64,000 bases of DNA from an uncultured Roseibium sp. (GCF_963675985.1 NZ_OY780958.1:1364001-1428000), one strand, 5' to 3'. Positions 24,345-33,268 are shown, counted from the stretch's first letter. Translations and numbers: made by a program. The notes: a model not told the origin generated them from the sequence alone.

Positions 24345-24689
24345 TCAAACCTTTTCAAGTTCGGATTTCAGTGTTTCGAAGATTGTTTCTGCGCTCGCAC
24401 CCTGCTCGCACACGATGCGCAAGGCGTACGGATCACCTGGATCGGCGCGCTCACGGAACGGGATGAACTCGCTGCCGTATTGGACGCCATTCGGATACGC
24501 TGCGACACGGATCGTTCTCAGTGGGTAGACAGTGCCGGTACACACCTTCACGGAACACTCTCCGTGGACAGCAAGGTTTGCTGCCATCCAATAGAGAACC
24601 TGCTCCTGGGTCATGTCGGCATTTGCCAGAACTGCATCCACCGGCATGGACGACGCCTCAAGCGCTATCCGATGGAAGCACGTGGTCAT
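24345..24689 (-). CDS. Hypothetical protein
   Basis: A 114-residue soluble protein of mixed alpha/beta character with four Cys residues (MTTCFHR, HGECSVKVCTGTV, LRIVCEQG). It overlaps the upstream gene by 4 bp (ATGA) and the downstream gene follows after 3 bp. Tight packing shows it is translated as part of the operon; function unknown. Confidence 0.58.
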   Translation of the reverse strand: MTTCFHRIALEASSMPVDAVLANADMTQEQVLYWMAANLAVHGECSVKVCTGTVYPLRTIRVAAYPNGVQYGSEFIPFRERADPGDPYALRIVCEQGASAETIFETLKSELEKV

Positions 24690-25006
24690 GTCGTACCCTC
24701 GCCACCCAAACCGCCGCTCTTGCGGACAGGCACGACACCGCGCACCTTCGTAACGTTGAGATATTCACCGGCTTCAACGTCCACCTCGCGACCCTCTGCG
24801 GCGTACTTGTCAATCAAGTGCTGCTGAGCCACCACGTATCCAAGAGAGCGTAGCTTGTGACGAACGGAAAGGGGAGCACCAAAATTCATCGGCACACCGC
24901 CCCCGCCCATATTCAGGTTGGTCGCGCCGGTTTCAGATGCCCATGCCTCGGACACCGCCAGATAGTTCCAGAAGTGTGCCTGCGGAGCGTTGAAATAATC
25001 GCTCAT
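24686..25006 (-). CDS. Hypothetical protein
   Basis: A 106-residue protein starting MSDYFNAPQAHFWNYLAVSE at an ATG that overlaps the stop of the upstream gene by 4 bp. It has a Gly-rich turn (NLNMGGGGVPMNFG) and a helical middle. No family recognised. The longer frame to 25069 runs through the upstream gene and is not used. Confidence 0.58.
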   Translation of the reverse strand: MSDYFNAPQAHFWNYLAVSEAWASETGATNLNMGGGGVPMNFGAPLSVRHKLRSLGYVVAQQHLIDKYAAEGREVDVEAGEYLNVTKVRGVVPVRKSGGLGGEGTT

Positions 25007-25599
25007 CCAAACACCCGCTTCGCTTTGAGGTCGGATTCCTTGCGCTGGGCGTCGGATTGTCCGCTCCAATAGAGCGCATTCCTGGGGATGTCTTTGGCGC
25101 CGTCGCGGATCGTCACCATGTTGCCGCCGGTCGGAACGGTCGCTTCGAAGTCGAATGTTGCGAGGGATTTGCCGTCGGCAGCACGAAGGGCAGGGGGAGG
25201 GGCACCGAGGGGTTTAGCAAGCTGCGGCGATAGGAGTGGTTGCCGACCGTCATCACCGATCATTCGCGAAATCGTCTCAACGCTGAACCGACGCTTCGCA
25301 GCAGCAATCACGTCTTCGCGCACCTGGGTGTTGCCCTGAGCGTAAAACCGTTTGACGGCGGACAGGAATTCGCGGGGAAGACCGTTATTTGCGAGAGCGA
25401 GCAGATCACCGTTTGACACCGGAGCGGTTTTGTTGGCATCGATTGCGGCGCTGAAGCGTTCCATCTGCACGGCGTGTTCACGCTGCATTCGGTTCATTTC
25501 GTCGCGCAACTGTGCGGTCGTCATGAACTCGACCTCGGATGAAGTCATGCCCGGAGCGGGCGAGGTATTCGGGGAGAGGGTTTTGCCGGTGTCCTGCAT
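25003..25599 (-). CDS. Hypothetical protein, first gene of the leftward block
   Basis: A 198-residue protein. Residues 25-55 form a probable coiled coil (TTAQLRDEMNRMQREHAVQM), the middle is helical (EFLSAVKRFYAQGNTQVRED), and the C-terminus is Pro/Gly-rich with short strands (APPPALRAADGKSLATFDFE). Overlaps the next gene by ATGA. It resembles in layout phage scaffold or internal proteins, but I cannot support that by any motif. Confidence 0.55.
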   Translation of the reverse strand: MQDTGKTLSPNTSPAPGMTSSEVEFMTTAQLRDEMNRMQREHAVQMERFSAAIDANKTAPVSNGDLLALANNGLPREFLSAVKRFYAQGNTQVREDVIAAAKRRFSVETISRMIGDDGRQPLLSPQLAKPLGAPPPALRAADGKSLATFDFEATVPTGGNMVTIRDGAKDIPRNALYWSGQSDAQRKESDLKAKRVFG

Positions 25600-26290
25600 C
25601 TAAACGGTCCTGTCGCCTTTTGATCGAATGACTGCACCACGAATGCCAACACGGGCGAGGGGAGCAGCGTTACACCACGAAAAGCGCAACAAGGCGCAGC
25701 GTGGAAAGTCAAAGGGCGCGACCGTAAAGGTGCTGGATCTGCGTCAGTGACGCTTTACGCAAGAGCCCGAAGGGCATTGACACGCGGGTCGGATCTTATC
25801 GACGCTCTAAACTTGGATCTGATCAACACGAAATCCCGGCAAGGGCTGATCACGTCGATCTGATGCCCCCTTGATAGCGTATTCGCCCGATTTTGTAAAG
25901 GGGTTTTATTTGCGTCCATTGAATATTTTTTTCGATCAATGAAATACAGCAAGCGTAATTATTTGCACTTCACAAATATTCTAATGTACAATATTGAATT
26001 CTATTGTAGCGAATAGTATCGAATGCGACCAAATTGGAGTCTGGTCCTCAATAGGGATCAGCAGTTGGGGGATAGCAGATTGAGATCGTTGCGCGTTTCT
26101 GTGCGCTGGGCGGAGAGATACCGTCAAATGTACCGGCAGAGGCAAAAGATCCTGTCCCTGCCACCCGCTACACCTAGGTCGCTTGCAATGGGTGACAGGG
26201 GCAGGTTGAACAAGCGCCTTTTCTTCCGAGACTCTTTGTGATGAACCTCGACGGATCTAAGGGTGGCGGGTTACTAAGCAACGCCTGCTC
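25600..26290. other. Intergenic region between leftward genes
   Basis: About 690 bp with no supported gene. 25900-26020 is A+T-rich and should contain the promoter of the leftward block. TACCGTCA and ATGTACCG, halves of the arm-type site near both element ends, occur at about 26119-26134. Confidence 0.45.
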
Positions 26291-27085
26291 TCAATCGGTA
26301 ATGAAATCCCCGTTCTGATCCAATCGGATCTTATTCGTTCGTTGTTTGAAACCAGACGCGGCAGGGACCCATTCGTTCCGAGACGGGCACCAGTCAAGAT
26401 TCTTGTTGTGATCGGAGAACAGATCGGCGTCATCCTGCGCTTGCTGCAAGACAGGGACCAGATCAGCGTCGGACCAATCATTGACGGAGATGCCCAGGTG
26501 TTCGGCAACGTCCGTTCCGATATTTCCGAGCGTGCCCTTGGCGTCGAAAAAGTGCCCGACAGGGATCGGTTGGACCTGCAACATCTCGACCGTTACGGTT
26601 CCCGAATGCTCATGATCATGCGTCACGTGCCCGGTCAAATCGACCTGGATCGGTTTTTCGTATCCGAGCGAAGAGGCAAGTTGCTTGATGGCACCAAGTT
26701 TGTCGTAGAGTTCAAAATCCGTTTCGTGGATCTCGTCGCCGTCCTTGGTGTAGGTCACCTTGCGCTTGAGTTTCTTCACCGCCGCCGATTGATGACGGGG
26801 CAGGGAGCGCATGGACAGAACTTCGTCTTCCTCGGACAGGTAATCAGCAACATTCGAAAACGCCATCTTCGCCAATTCAGCGTCAAGCATGCTTTTGTAG
26901 ACAGGGATGCTGGCGCTGTGCAGAGCGTTCTGCATGTAAGGAGCATTCAGCAATTTTCGGCAGTGCCCTAGTGATCTGCCTGTCTCCTCCGCGATTTCTT
27001 CAAGACGCTGACCGGCCAGGACTCGAGTGGCAAAGTCACGTTGACCTTGCGTCATTTTCTTGTTTGGGCGCAACTCGATGTACAT
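26291..27085 (-). CDS. Terminase-small-subunit-like protein (copy 1)
   Basis: A 264-residue protein with the layout of phage small terminases. The N-terminal helix-turn-helix is MTQGQRDFATRVLAGQRLEE followed by IAEETGRS. Then come a MLDAELAKMAFSNVADYLSE helix, a beta hairpin (KKLKRKVTYTKDG), and LYDKLGAIKQLASSLGY, the signature DKLxALxxLxxxLG. TerS recognises pac sites. The ATG at 27085 follows AAGG by 5 bp; the frame upstream of it is not used. A related copy lies at 19969. Without a partner large terminase here, it would have to work with that of a helper phage. Confidence 0.65.
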   Translation of the reverse strand: MYIELRPNKKMTQGQRDFATRVLAGQRLEEIAEETGRSLGHCRKLLNAPYMQNALHSASIPVYKSMLDAELAKMAFSNVADYLSEEDEVLSMRSLPRHQSAAVKKLKRKVTYTKDGDEIHETDFELYDKLGAIKQLASSLGYEKPIQVDLTGHVTHDHEHSGTVTVEMLQVQPIPVGHFFDAKGTLGNIGTDVAEHLGISVNDWSDADLVPVLQQAQDDADLFSDHNKNLDWCPSRNEWVPAASGFKQRTNKIRLDQNGDFITD

Positions 27086-27447
27086 GAGGACCTTGGGTGT
27101 TGCAGGTGGCGATCTGCCGCCCCCAAAACACCCCTTTACAGGGTGTTTCGGTTCGGCAACGAGAATGATCAGTTGCACTCAATTCGCTCTACGACATTGG
27201 ACGTCGGATATTATTGAGCACTTCCTCTCTTCCCAATAAAACATGTAATATATAATGCGCCAAACGTCAACTATTCTTTAAAAAATCAAAGTTTTACATA
27301 CGATCCCTTAGGTATTTCCCGTTAAAGAAAAGTATACTTAAGAGATTGTTTCGAGAAATAAGCAGGCGTTCTTTGCAATGCAATTACATGAAATGATATT
27401 CGCAGGGAAATTTATGCAGAGTGAAATGCAAATATTCATTCATGGGG

Positions 27448-27607
27448 CGATGCAATAATTGTTATCGCCTACCACTCGACAGAAAAAATGGTTTTTGGTT
27501 TGGTGTCTTCAAATTTTCCAAGTAATAAAATTGTCTTTACATTTCAATGTATCATCACACCCAACAAAAAAATTTCCGAGCGTAGGGTGATGACAATTAT
27601 TGCATCG
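27448..27607. repeat. Long-spaced inverted repeat in the A+T-rich region
   Basis: CGATGCAATAATTGT at 27448-27462 is perfectly complementary to ACAATTATTGCATCG at 27593-27607. Each arm continues inward to 22 bp with two mismatches (27448-27469 with 27586-27607). The spacer is about 116 bp. Confidence 0.8.
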
Positions 27608-27820
27608 TTGCAAAGAGTAATCACAATTCACGCCTCTCTCTAACCTGTGGAAATCTCATTGCATATCTTTACATTGCCTCATGTCCCCCGTAAATAAGGC
27701 GGTGCAACGAGAGGTTGATCCCTCCGAAACGATCCGTTTTCCCTGATTTACGACCCAATCAGGATGCAACAAAGCGTGATCGTTTGTCCCCACTTCTACA
27801 TTCGATCACATCCCAAAACC

Positions 27821-27832
27821 CACCCGTCATTT
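27821..27832 (-). repeat. Recurring motif copy 6 (AAATGACGGGTG)
   Basis: 26 bp before the start of the helicase-like gene, pointing away from it. Confidence 0.6.
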
Positions 27833-27858
27833 AGGCGGGGCATCCTGGATGCGTTCTA

Positions 27859-29820
27859 ATGTACGAAGACCAAGACGAAATCCCACAAACGCTTATCGAA
27901 ATAACCAATGACATCTGGCAGAGATGCCCCAAGCACATCCCCATCTGTGCCACGGACGCGAATGACAATGATCTCGCGATCCGGTTGACCGACGCGTTCA
28001 TTCTTTGCAACTACAAACACATGTACCGCAACGAAGCGGGGACTGTGTTGGCGGCTTATCAACGCGGCACGGCGTTCATGCCTGACTATGAGCGTATCCG
28101 CAAGGAGCTGGAAGAGCAGGGAATCCCGCTACCCGAATCTCACGTGAACTGCATCCCTGTTCCGCGAGAAAAACTCAAACACTACTTGACCGAGTGCGGA
28201 CTGCTTTGTTTTCCGACCAACGTTGAAGACAATGACAAGGCAATTACATCCTACTTCCAGAGCAAGAACCTAGTCCCTACTGACGGCGATCTGAGCAACT
28301 CGTATAACCTGCCATACGTGCTGACGTTGGATAACGGCAAGACAAAAACAATCTACCTGACCTCTGGCAAATGCCTGCGCCTCAAGCGTGAGGAAATACT
28401 CGAAAATGACGGGGTGGTTGCCAATTCCCTCGGCGATTTTGTCGATAGCGCGTGGTACGAAACGACTTCGAAACCGTCTCAGCACGTCATCAAATTGGCG
28501 ATTGAAACACTGGGTCATACCGGCGAAACGACAAATACCCTTTGGACGTTTCGGGGCAAAACCGGCGCTTGTCTCAGCAAGGATGGCGATCCTATGGTGA
28601 GTGATGGGGTGATCGCTCAACCGGATATCGAAAGTCTCATTCATGTTGAGCTGGGTGATATCCGTGGCAAGGTGAACGCCGATCTCGAGTTGTCCGAGGC
28701 GTGTACCCACCTGCGGGCGCTAATGGGGCAGTTCCCGTTTGAGGACGCACAATCCGCAGCTGCCGGACTCTGCATATTGCTGCAACCCATGTGTAAGGCG
28801 GTCGTTGACCTGAATCCAATCTGTGTGATCGATGCCCCGCAGCCTGGAACAGGCAAGTCGCTGCTTGCAACATCCTTGACGGGGTTGGCGACCGGGCAGG
28901 CGGTTTACACAATTACCGCGTCAGAGGACATTAATGAGTTCGCCAAACGCTTCGATTCCTTCTTGATCGAGAACAACGGCGTGCCCCTGTTGATAGACGA
29001 TGTCCCGCACGGCATGGTCCCAAACTGCGACGCTATGCGCGCCGTGTCGTCCCTCAAGAATGGGGATTACAGACCTCGCATGCTCGGGCAGTCCCGTAAC
29101 GTGGCGGTAGATGTCCGCGGTGTTATTGCCATGATCACAGGCAACAATATCGTCGTCACCGCCGACATGGTGCGACGTTCTTTCGGTCCTCGTCTGTTCC
29201 GCCCTGCTGCCGAGGCGGCTTTGGTTGATGATGACTGGCGGTTTGCGCCATGGGACATCGAGAAGGCGCGGACAGTTTTGAATAAGGTGGGTAGCAACCC
29301 TTCCGTCAAGGCACAAATTGTGTCCGCCGCACTGACTGTCCTTTCTTATGTCTACAAGGAACGCCAGCAGATCGAAAAGGATCAACCAGAAACAGAAACA
29401 CTAGCGCCGTGGTTCCGTGCCAAACCTGTCGAAAACTACGAGAAGTGGTCCGATCTTATCAGGACGGCAGCGTGGATGGTGATCGGTGCAGATCCGTGGA
29501 TCACGAATGAGCGCCTAAAAGGCGAAGATCTTCACGCAGTTGATACCGATGATTTCATCAAGGGTCTTCTGCAGGTTGTGGAACCGGATCAATGGTTCGA
29601 GCTCAAACCGATCTTCCCGAAACTGTCCGTGGTGTCGGACATCAAGCACCTGTTTGATGTGACAAAGGGTGGTGACCTGTCGATTAAACGTGTCGCTGGG
29701 TTTCTGCGTAAACGCACCAGGCACTCAACCACGGACGGGCAATACACCCTCGATACGACCAAGAAATATCCAAACACAAGTCGAGCGGACAAAATTTGGT
29801 GTGTCGTGAAGAACTATTGA
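27859..29820 (+). CDS. AAA+/helicase-like replication protein
   Basis: A 653-residue protein with a P-loop at about residues 326-336 (APQPGTGKSLL) and a Walker B-like strand at about 374-382 (VPLLIDDVP). A polar sensor-type stretch follows (VIAMITGNNIVV, with Arg-rich RRSFGPRLF after it). The roughly 320 residues before the P-loop and the C-terminal part are not recognised. Similar P-loop proteins next to AEP primases in plasmids and integrative elements serve as replicative helicases or loaders. The primase gene starts 9 bp after its stop, so the pair forms a replication module. Motif copy 7 lies within the gene. Confidence 0.65.
   Translation: MYEDQDEIPQTLIEITNDIWQRCPKHIPICATDANDNDLAIRLTDAFILCNYKHMYRNEAGTVLAAYQRGTAFMPDYERIRKELEEQGIPLPESHVNCIPVPREKLKHYLTECGLLCFPTNVEDNDKAITSYFQSKNLVPTDGDLSNSYNLPYVLTLDNGKTKTIYLTSGKCLRLKREEILENDGVVANSLGDFVDSAWYETTSKPSQHVIKLAIETLGHTGETTNTLWTFRGKTGACLSKDGDPMVSDGVIAQPDIESLIHVELGDIRGKVNADLELSEACTHLRALMGQFPFEDAQSAAAGLCILLQPMCKAVVDLNPICVIDAPQPGTGKSLLATSLTGLATGQAVYTITASEDINEFAKRFDSFLIENNGVPLLIDDVPHGMVPNCDAMRAVSSLKNGDYRPRMLGQSRNVAVDVRGVIAMITGNNIVVTADMVRRSFGPRLFRPAAEAALVDDDWRFAPWDIEKARTVLNKVGSNPSVKAQIVSAALTVLSYVYKERQQIEKDQPETETLAPWFRAKPVENYEKWSDLIRTAAWMVIGADPWITNERLKGEDLHAVDTDDFIKGLLQVVEPDQWFELKPIFPKLSVVSDIKHLFDVTKGGDLSIKRVAGFLRKRTRHSTTDGQYTLDTTKKYPNTSRADKIWCVVKNY
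28404..28417 (+). repeat. Recurring motif copy 7 (AAATGACGGGGTGG)
   Basis: Inside the helicase-like coding sequence, same direction. Confidence 0.6.
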
Positions 29821-29829
29821 GGTCTGATC

Positions 29830-30972
29830 ATGACACTTCCGATCAACATTCTATCGCACTATCCGTGTTGGGTCGCTCGATACGACAAGACGCCGCTTGC
29901 CCCATCTGATCCGGTTGATTGGGATCTTTGGGACGGGCAGGGAACTTCGCCCTTTGCCGCATTGCGGATGCGTGACGTGCAGCACCAGAACCCAGGTGAT
30001 TGGGTCAAGAATCTAAACGTGCCCAACCTGCCCCTATTCGGGCGCGGGTTCTGTTTCACCGATCATATGAACGCCACTCGGATGGTGTGCCAGAAAGCAA
30101 GTCTCGACCCTGCACACTGGCAGCATCTTCGATTGGTCTGCGTGGACATCGACTTCAAACACTTCGACCCGACTAGTCCCAACCGTGATGCAGTCAAACA
30201 TCTGTTACGTGCCACCGGTACCTATATCGAATGGTCCCCGTCCGGCAATGGATGGCATGCGTGGTTCTACACCAATAGTCAGGGCGCGCTTGATCACATT
30301 CGAGACAACTTTGACGTCCTTGGCATGATAGGTGTCGGTCCCAAGGCGATCAGTGTTTTCTGCGTCAGTGGATACGTCACAATGACGGGGTGGCAGGTTG
30401 ATGGTAGCGGTTCGCAAATCGTGGACGGATCGAAATTGCTTTGGCACCTGACTGCCGGCGAGCAGATCCCCGAACGACCTGCCACCCGTCATTTCAATGT
30501 AGACATAGAACCCACGACTAAGAACGGTCGGCGGTTGGGTCTGCCGGATGATCAGGTCATGGACTTGCTGCCGACGATCAATAAATCGACCGCGCAACTT
30601 TATCGGTATACAACCGATGACCCTGACCAGGACAGAGAAAGGCGCCTGCGCTGGCTGTTCAATAATCGGGCGTTTAAGTCTGCGATGAAATTAGCGGGTG
30701 CCGATCAAGAAAAGATCGATGCTGCCATGGTACGAAGGGATGCCCGGGTCAATCGGTCTGAACTGGTATTCAGGGTGATTGGCGATCTGGACAAGATCAC
30801 CGGTGATGCAGAGCAGGTGAAGCGCCTCATGTTCAAGATGCCGCTCTTCAAAAATTATGAGATTTATCGAGAGATGCGCGGCAAAACGTTCTTCATTGAA
30901 ACCGGGGAACAGAAGTGGGAGCGCCGGTTCAATCGGGAGGTTGCCAGGGTTCGAGGCATAAACGGCGCTTAA
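29830..30972 (+). CDS. Archaeo-eukaryotic-type (AEP) primase-like replication protein
   Basis: A 380-residue protein with the three AEP motifs: DxD in LVCVDIDFKHFD (about residues 102-111), the sxH motif in EWSPSGNGWHAWFY (about 133-146), and the hD/h-type strand ISVFCVSGYVTMTGW (about 173-187), where related prim-pol enzymes have the VEIYxxGRYxTxTG pattern. Such enzymes make primers, often with polymerase activity, for plasmid and phage replication. It follows the helicase-like gene at 9 bp. Motif copies 8 and 9 are inside it, about 90 bp apart in opposite directions. This module would let the element replicate after excision. Confidence 0.72.
   Translation: MTLPINILSHYPCWVARYDKTPLAPSDPVDWDLWDGQGTSPFAALRMRDVQHQNPGDWVKNLNVPNLPLFGRGFCFTDHMNATRMVCQKASLDPAHWQHLRLVCVDIDFKHFDPTSPNRDAVKHLLRATGTYIEWSPSGNGWHAWFYTNSQGALDHIRDNFDVLGMIGVGPKAISVFCVSGYVTMTGWQVDGSGSQIVDGSKLLWHLTAGEQIPERPATRHFNVDIEPTTKNGRRLGLPDDQVMDLLPTINKSTAQLYRYTTDDPDQDRERRLRWLFNNRAFKSAMKLAGADQEKIDAAMVRRDARVNRSELVFRVIGDLDKITGDAEQVKRLMFKMPLFKNYEIYREMRGKTFFIETGEQKWERRFNREVARVRGINGA
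30381..30393 (+). repeat. Recurring motif copy 8 (AATGACGGGGTGG)
   Basis: Inside the primase-like coding sequence; match continues as CAGG, as in copy 9. Confidence 0.6.
30482..30494 (-). repeat. Recurring motif copy 9 (AAATGACGGGTGG)
   Basis: Inside the primase-like coding sequence, opposite to copy 8; also followed by CAGG. Confidence 0.6.
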
Positions 30973-31237
30973 TCGCAGACATTGGAAAAAGAACAAAAGC
31001 ACCGACCAGTCACCAGGATTGAAACGTCCCTATAACCTGCCTCTTTGAGGACATTCATCCGAACGAGGAAGCTTTGATTTCGTTTACGTCCCCGTCTGGG
31101 CGTCTCGTTCGGTCCTGCAAATGTTCCTGTGTCATGCCTGAAGTCGGACAGGGCCTAATGCATTAAGCACCTTGATGTAAGTCTACCTCGGCGAGGGGAA
31201 CTGCATCTGCAAGCCGAATGGCATAATAGGCAAAAAA

Positions 31238-33268
31238 TCACTCGGCTGCAGAAAGTGCACCCTTTGGCTTTCGATCATAAGAGGATTGGCCGTCCAACAT
31301 TTTGACGAATGCCTCATTTCGATTACTGGCGCGATCAACCAAACGATCAAAAGCTAGCACTTCAATTATTAGGTTTAGCTCTTTGTAGTATCGATACGCC
31401 ATTTGCCCACCAAAGTTGGTCAAAATGAAATCTTCGTATTTCAGGTATCGTTCAAGCTTATCGTTCCAGTCCGCTAAGATGTATCCTCGCACCATCGATG
31501 ATGGATCAATCGAAACTTCACGCCCGCCTGAAGTGATCACCTTCCCTCGCTCGCGAATGTCAAGGATTTGATTTTTTAATTGGTCTACAGGATTCTTTGT
31601 GTCAGCTTCCTTTGAACCGTCATAGTCTTTCTTTTGCGGACGTTTCATTTCTACGACCATGAGCTCATTTTCGTTGTTAATAAGCAGATCGTGGGCGTAT
31701 TCGCCCTTGCGTCTCGCAGTACCTTCTGGCGTGCGGTCACTAGAAATGTATCTGGCATAAGCCAAGTCATCATCCAGAAGCCACAGATTGTGCGACGAAT
31801 AATCTATTTGATCGCTGTCGCGGTAACGGGGGTAAATGAGTTGGTGTACTTTATCTTCTGTTGCTAGTCCTTCTTCGTTCTTGTTTAGTAATTGGCGAAA
31901 AATTTGTATGACGTGATTTCGGTAAGCGACGTAGACCGCAAGCGCTTCCTTTGCGTCTTCCGGAATTTTGTTTCTAACCACGTTCACGAGGTCATCAATG
32001 CTAGTATCTTCGCTAAGTTTGGTAAAATCGAATTTTTGCCGAAAACGTTCTACAAAGAGGTCTTGTGCAAGTTGCTCACGAGTTTCCGTGATCCCTCTTT
32101 TTTTCACAAACTCTTCAGTTGTTTTTCCCCCGAGCCCACGTCGCAAGAGTGGGTCAATCGCAATGAGGTGATCAACCTCGGACTTCATTTTGGCTTGTCG
32201 CCCTGAGGTATATTTGTCTTCAAGTTCCAAGATATGCGCTTTTGCGTAGGCAATTAGATGGTCCTTGATAGATTTCTTTCTGTTGTTATGGTCGATTTTC
32301 CCGTGAAGGTTCGTAATCCGATCTCGCGACTGGGTCGATTTAAAGAAATCGCTTGAGACTGCCACAAGATAGTAATATCGGATTTCCTGCTCACCCTTGT
32401 ATTCCGTGAACGGGCTCGCATTAAGTCCGGACGAGATGTTTTCTAATTCACTCGCAGCGCGATTGTTGGCGTAAAAATATAGTCGATGCTTTTTAGCGTG
32501 CTCTTCTCCAACTTTGAAGTAGTCGAAATTGAATTGAACAGTTTCCGTTCCAATCATCATTTCTTCTGTGCGGCTACCACCAATCGATAATGATTCATGG
32601 AAGTAGCTATAAAGGTTAAACACTGCCCCTTGAATATTCAGGTTGAAGTGTTTTGGAGCCTTCTTTTGGATGAATTCAATAAGGAAGTGATCCAAAACCG
32701 CTGATACGATATCTTCGGCTGTGTGCTTGTATTTTCTTTCAGCTCCATCAAGGGAAAAATAATCTTCATAATCCGTCTTAGGAAGTTGCATCAGCACTGT
32801 AACGCCGGTGTCGTGCCGGTGCATTCCAGCCCCATCGGCCTCAGAAACAACTACTAAATTGTCTTCTTCTGAAAATGGCTCGTATCGATAGCAGTTTTTG
32901 GTCATCAACCCGTCGGCTTGCTCTTGTCCGGTGGAATAAAAAACTTTGTTGAAGACCTTGAAGGCTATGAAACGACCAAAGCCTTTACCGCCGCGTTCAA
33001 ATTTATTTCCTGTTAGTGGTGTCAGAAAGGCCGAGAGGTTTCCTGCATTGAACCCAGTGCCGTTGTCGGTGACGACAATTTCGCGTCTGAATTCATCAAA
33101 ATGCACGTCCAATTGCCCCTTGTCTTCCAAGTCATCTCCCCAACGCTCTTCGATTGAATACAAAGCGTTCGAAATGGCTTCGAATAAAGGAAACAGAAAG
33201 CCGTGGAGGCCGTCAGGTAGTGCCGCCCGCTTGACTTCAGCGGCCAAATCAATGGTCTTATGTCTCAA
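31238..33268 (-). CDS. GHKL ATPase fused to a PD-(D/E)xK nuclease
   Basis: A 676-residue protein. Residues 25-200 are a GHKL (Hsp90/MutL-like) ATPase: N box E30 to N34 (FEAISNALYSIE), DNGTG at 68-72, and GGKGFGRF at 93-100. A long middle of unknown fold follows (about 200-500). Residues 520-640 look like a PD-(D/E)xK nuclease: D527 in HDLLI, E540-x-K542 in MVVEMKRP, and a following Gln (VDQLKNQ, Q563). MutL/MORC-like ATPases next to nucleases are known from restriction and defence systems. Here both are in one chain with no partner gene. The start is a TTG after a very good AAGGAGG, 8 bp spacing. The gene is A+T-rich like the other cargo. Confidence 0.72.
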   Translation of the reverse strand: MRHKTIDLAAEVKRAALPDGLHGFLFPLFEAISNALYSIEERWGDDLEDKGQLDVHFDEFRREIVVTDNGTGFNAGNLSAFLTPLTGNKFERGGKGFGRFIAFKVFNKVFYSTGQEQADGLMTKNCYRYEPFSEEDNLVVVSEADGAGMHRHDTGVTVLMQLPKTDYEDYFSLDGAERKYKHTAEDIVSAVLDHFLIEFIQKKAPKHFNLNIQGAVFNLYSYFHESLSIGGSRTEEMMIGTETVQFNFDYFKVGEEHAKKHRLYFYANNRAASELENISSGLNASPFTEYKGEQEIRYYYLVAVSSDFFKSTQSRDRITNLHGKIDHNNRKKSIKDHLIAYAKAHILELEDKYTSGRQAKMKSEVDHLIAIDPLLRRGLGGKTTEEFVKKRGITETREQLAQDLFVERFRQKFDFTKLSEDTSIDDLVNVVRNKIPEDAKEALAVYVAYRNHVIQIFRQLLNKNEEGLATEDKVHQLIYPRYRDSDQIDYSSHNLWLLDDDLAYARYISSDRTPEGTARRKGEYAHDLLINNENELMVVEMKRPQKKDYDGSKEADTKNPVDQLKNQILDIRERGKVITSGGREVSIDPSSMVRGYILADWNDKLERYLKYEDFILTNFGGQMAYRYYKELNLIIEVLAFDRLVDRASNRNEAFVKMLDGQSSYDRKPKGALSAAE

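Larger units (their letters stand above)
27086..27858. other. A+T-rich region upstream of the replication genes; possible origin
   Basis: About 770 bp, the most A+T-rich part of the window, between divergent genes. It holds the inverted repeat at 27448/27607, the sequence TCTTTACATT twice (about 27533 and 27668), and motif copy 6 next to the helicase start. It looks like a replication origin or a complex operator region. No gene seen. Confidence 0.5.

Noticed and set aside
23757..24827. 356-codon plus-strand frame in the element
   Set aside because: It crosses several tightly spaced leftward genes with proper starts and has a low-complexity composition.
25628..25750. 40-codon very basic plus-strand frame in an intergenic gap
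   Set aside because: No ribosome binding site and opposite to the surrounding genes; possible but unsupported.
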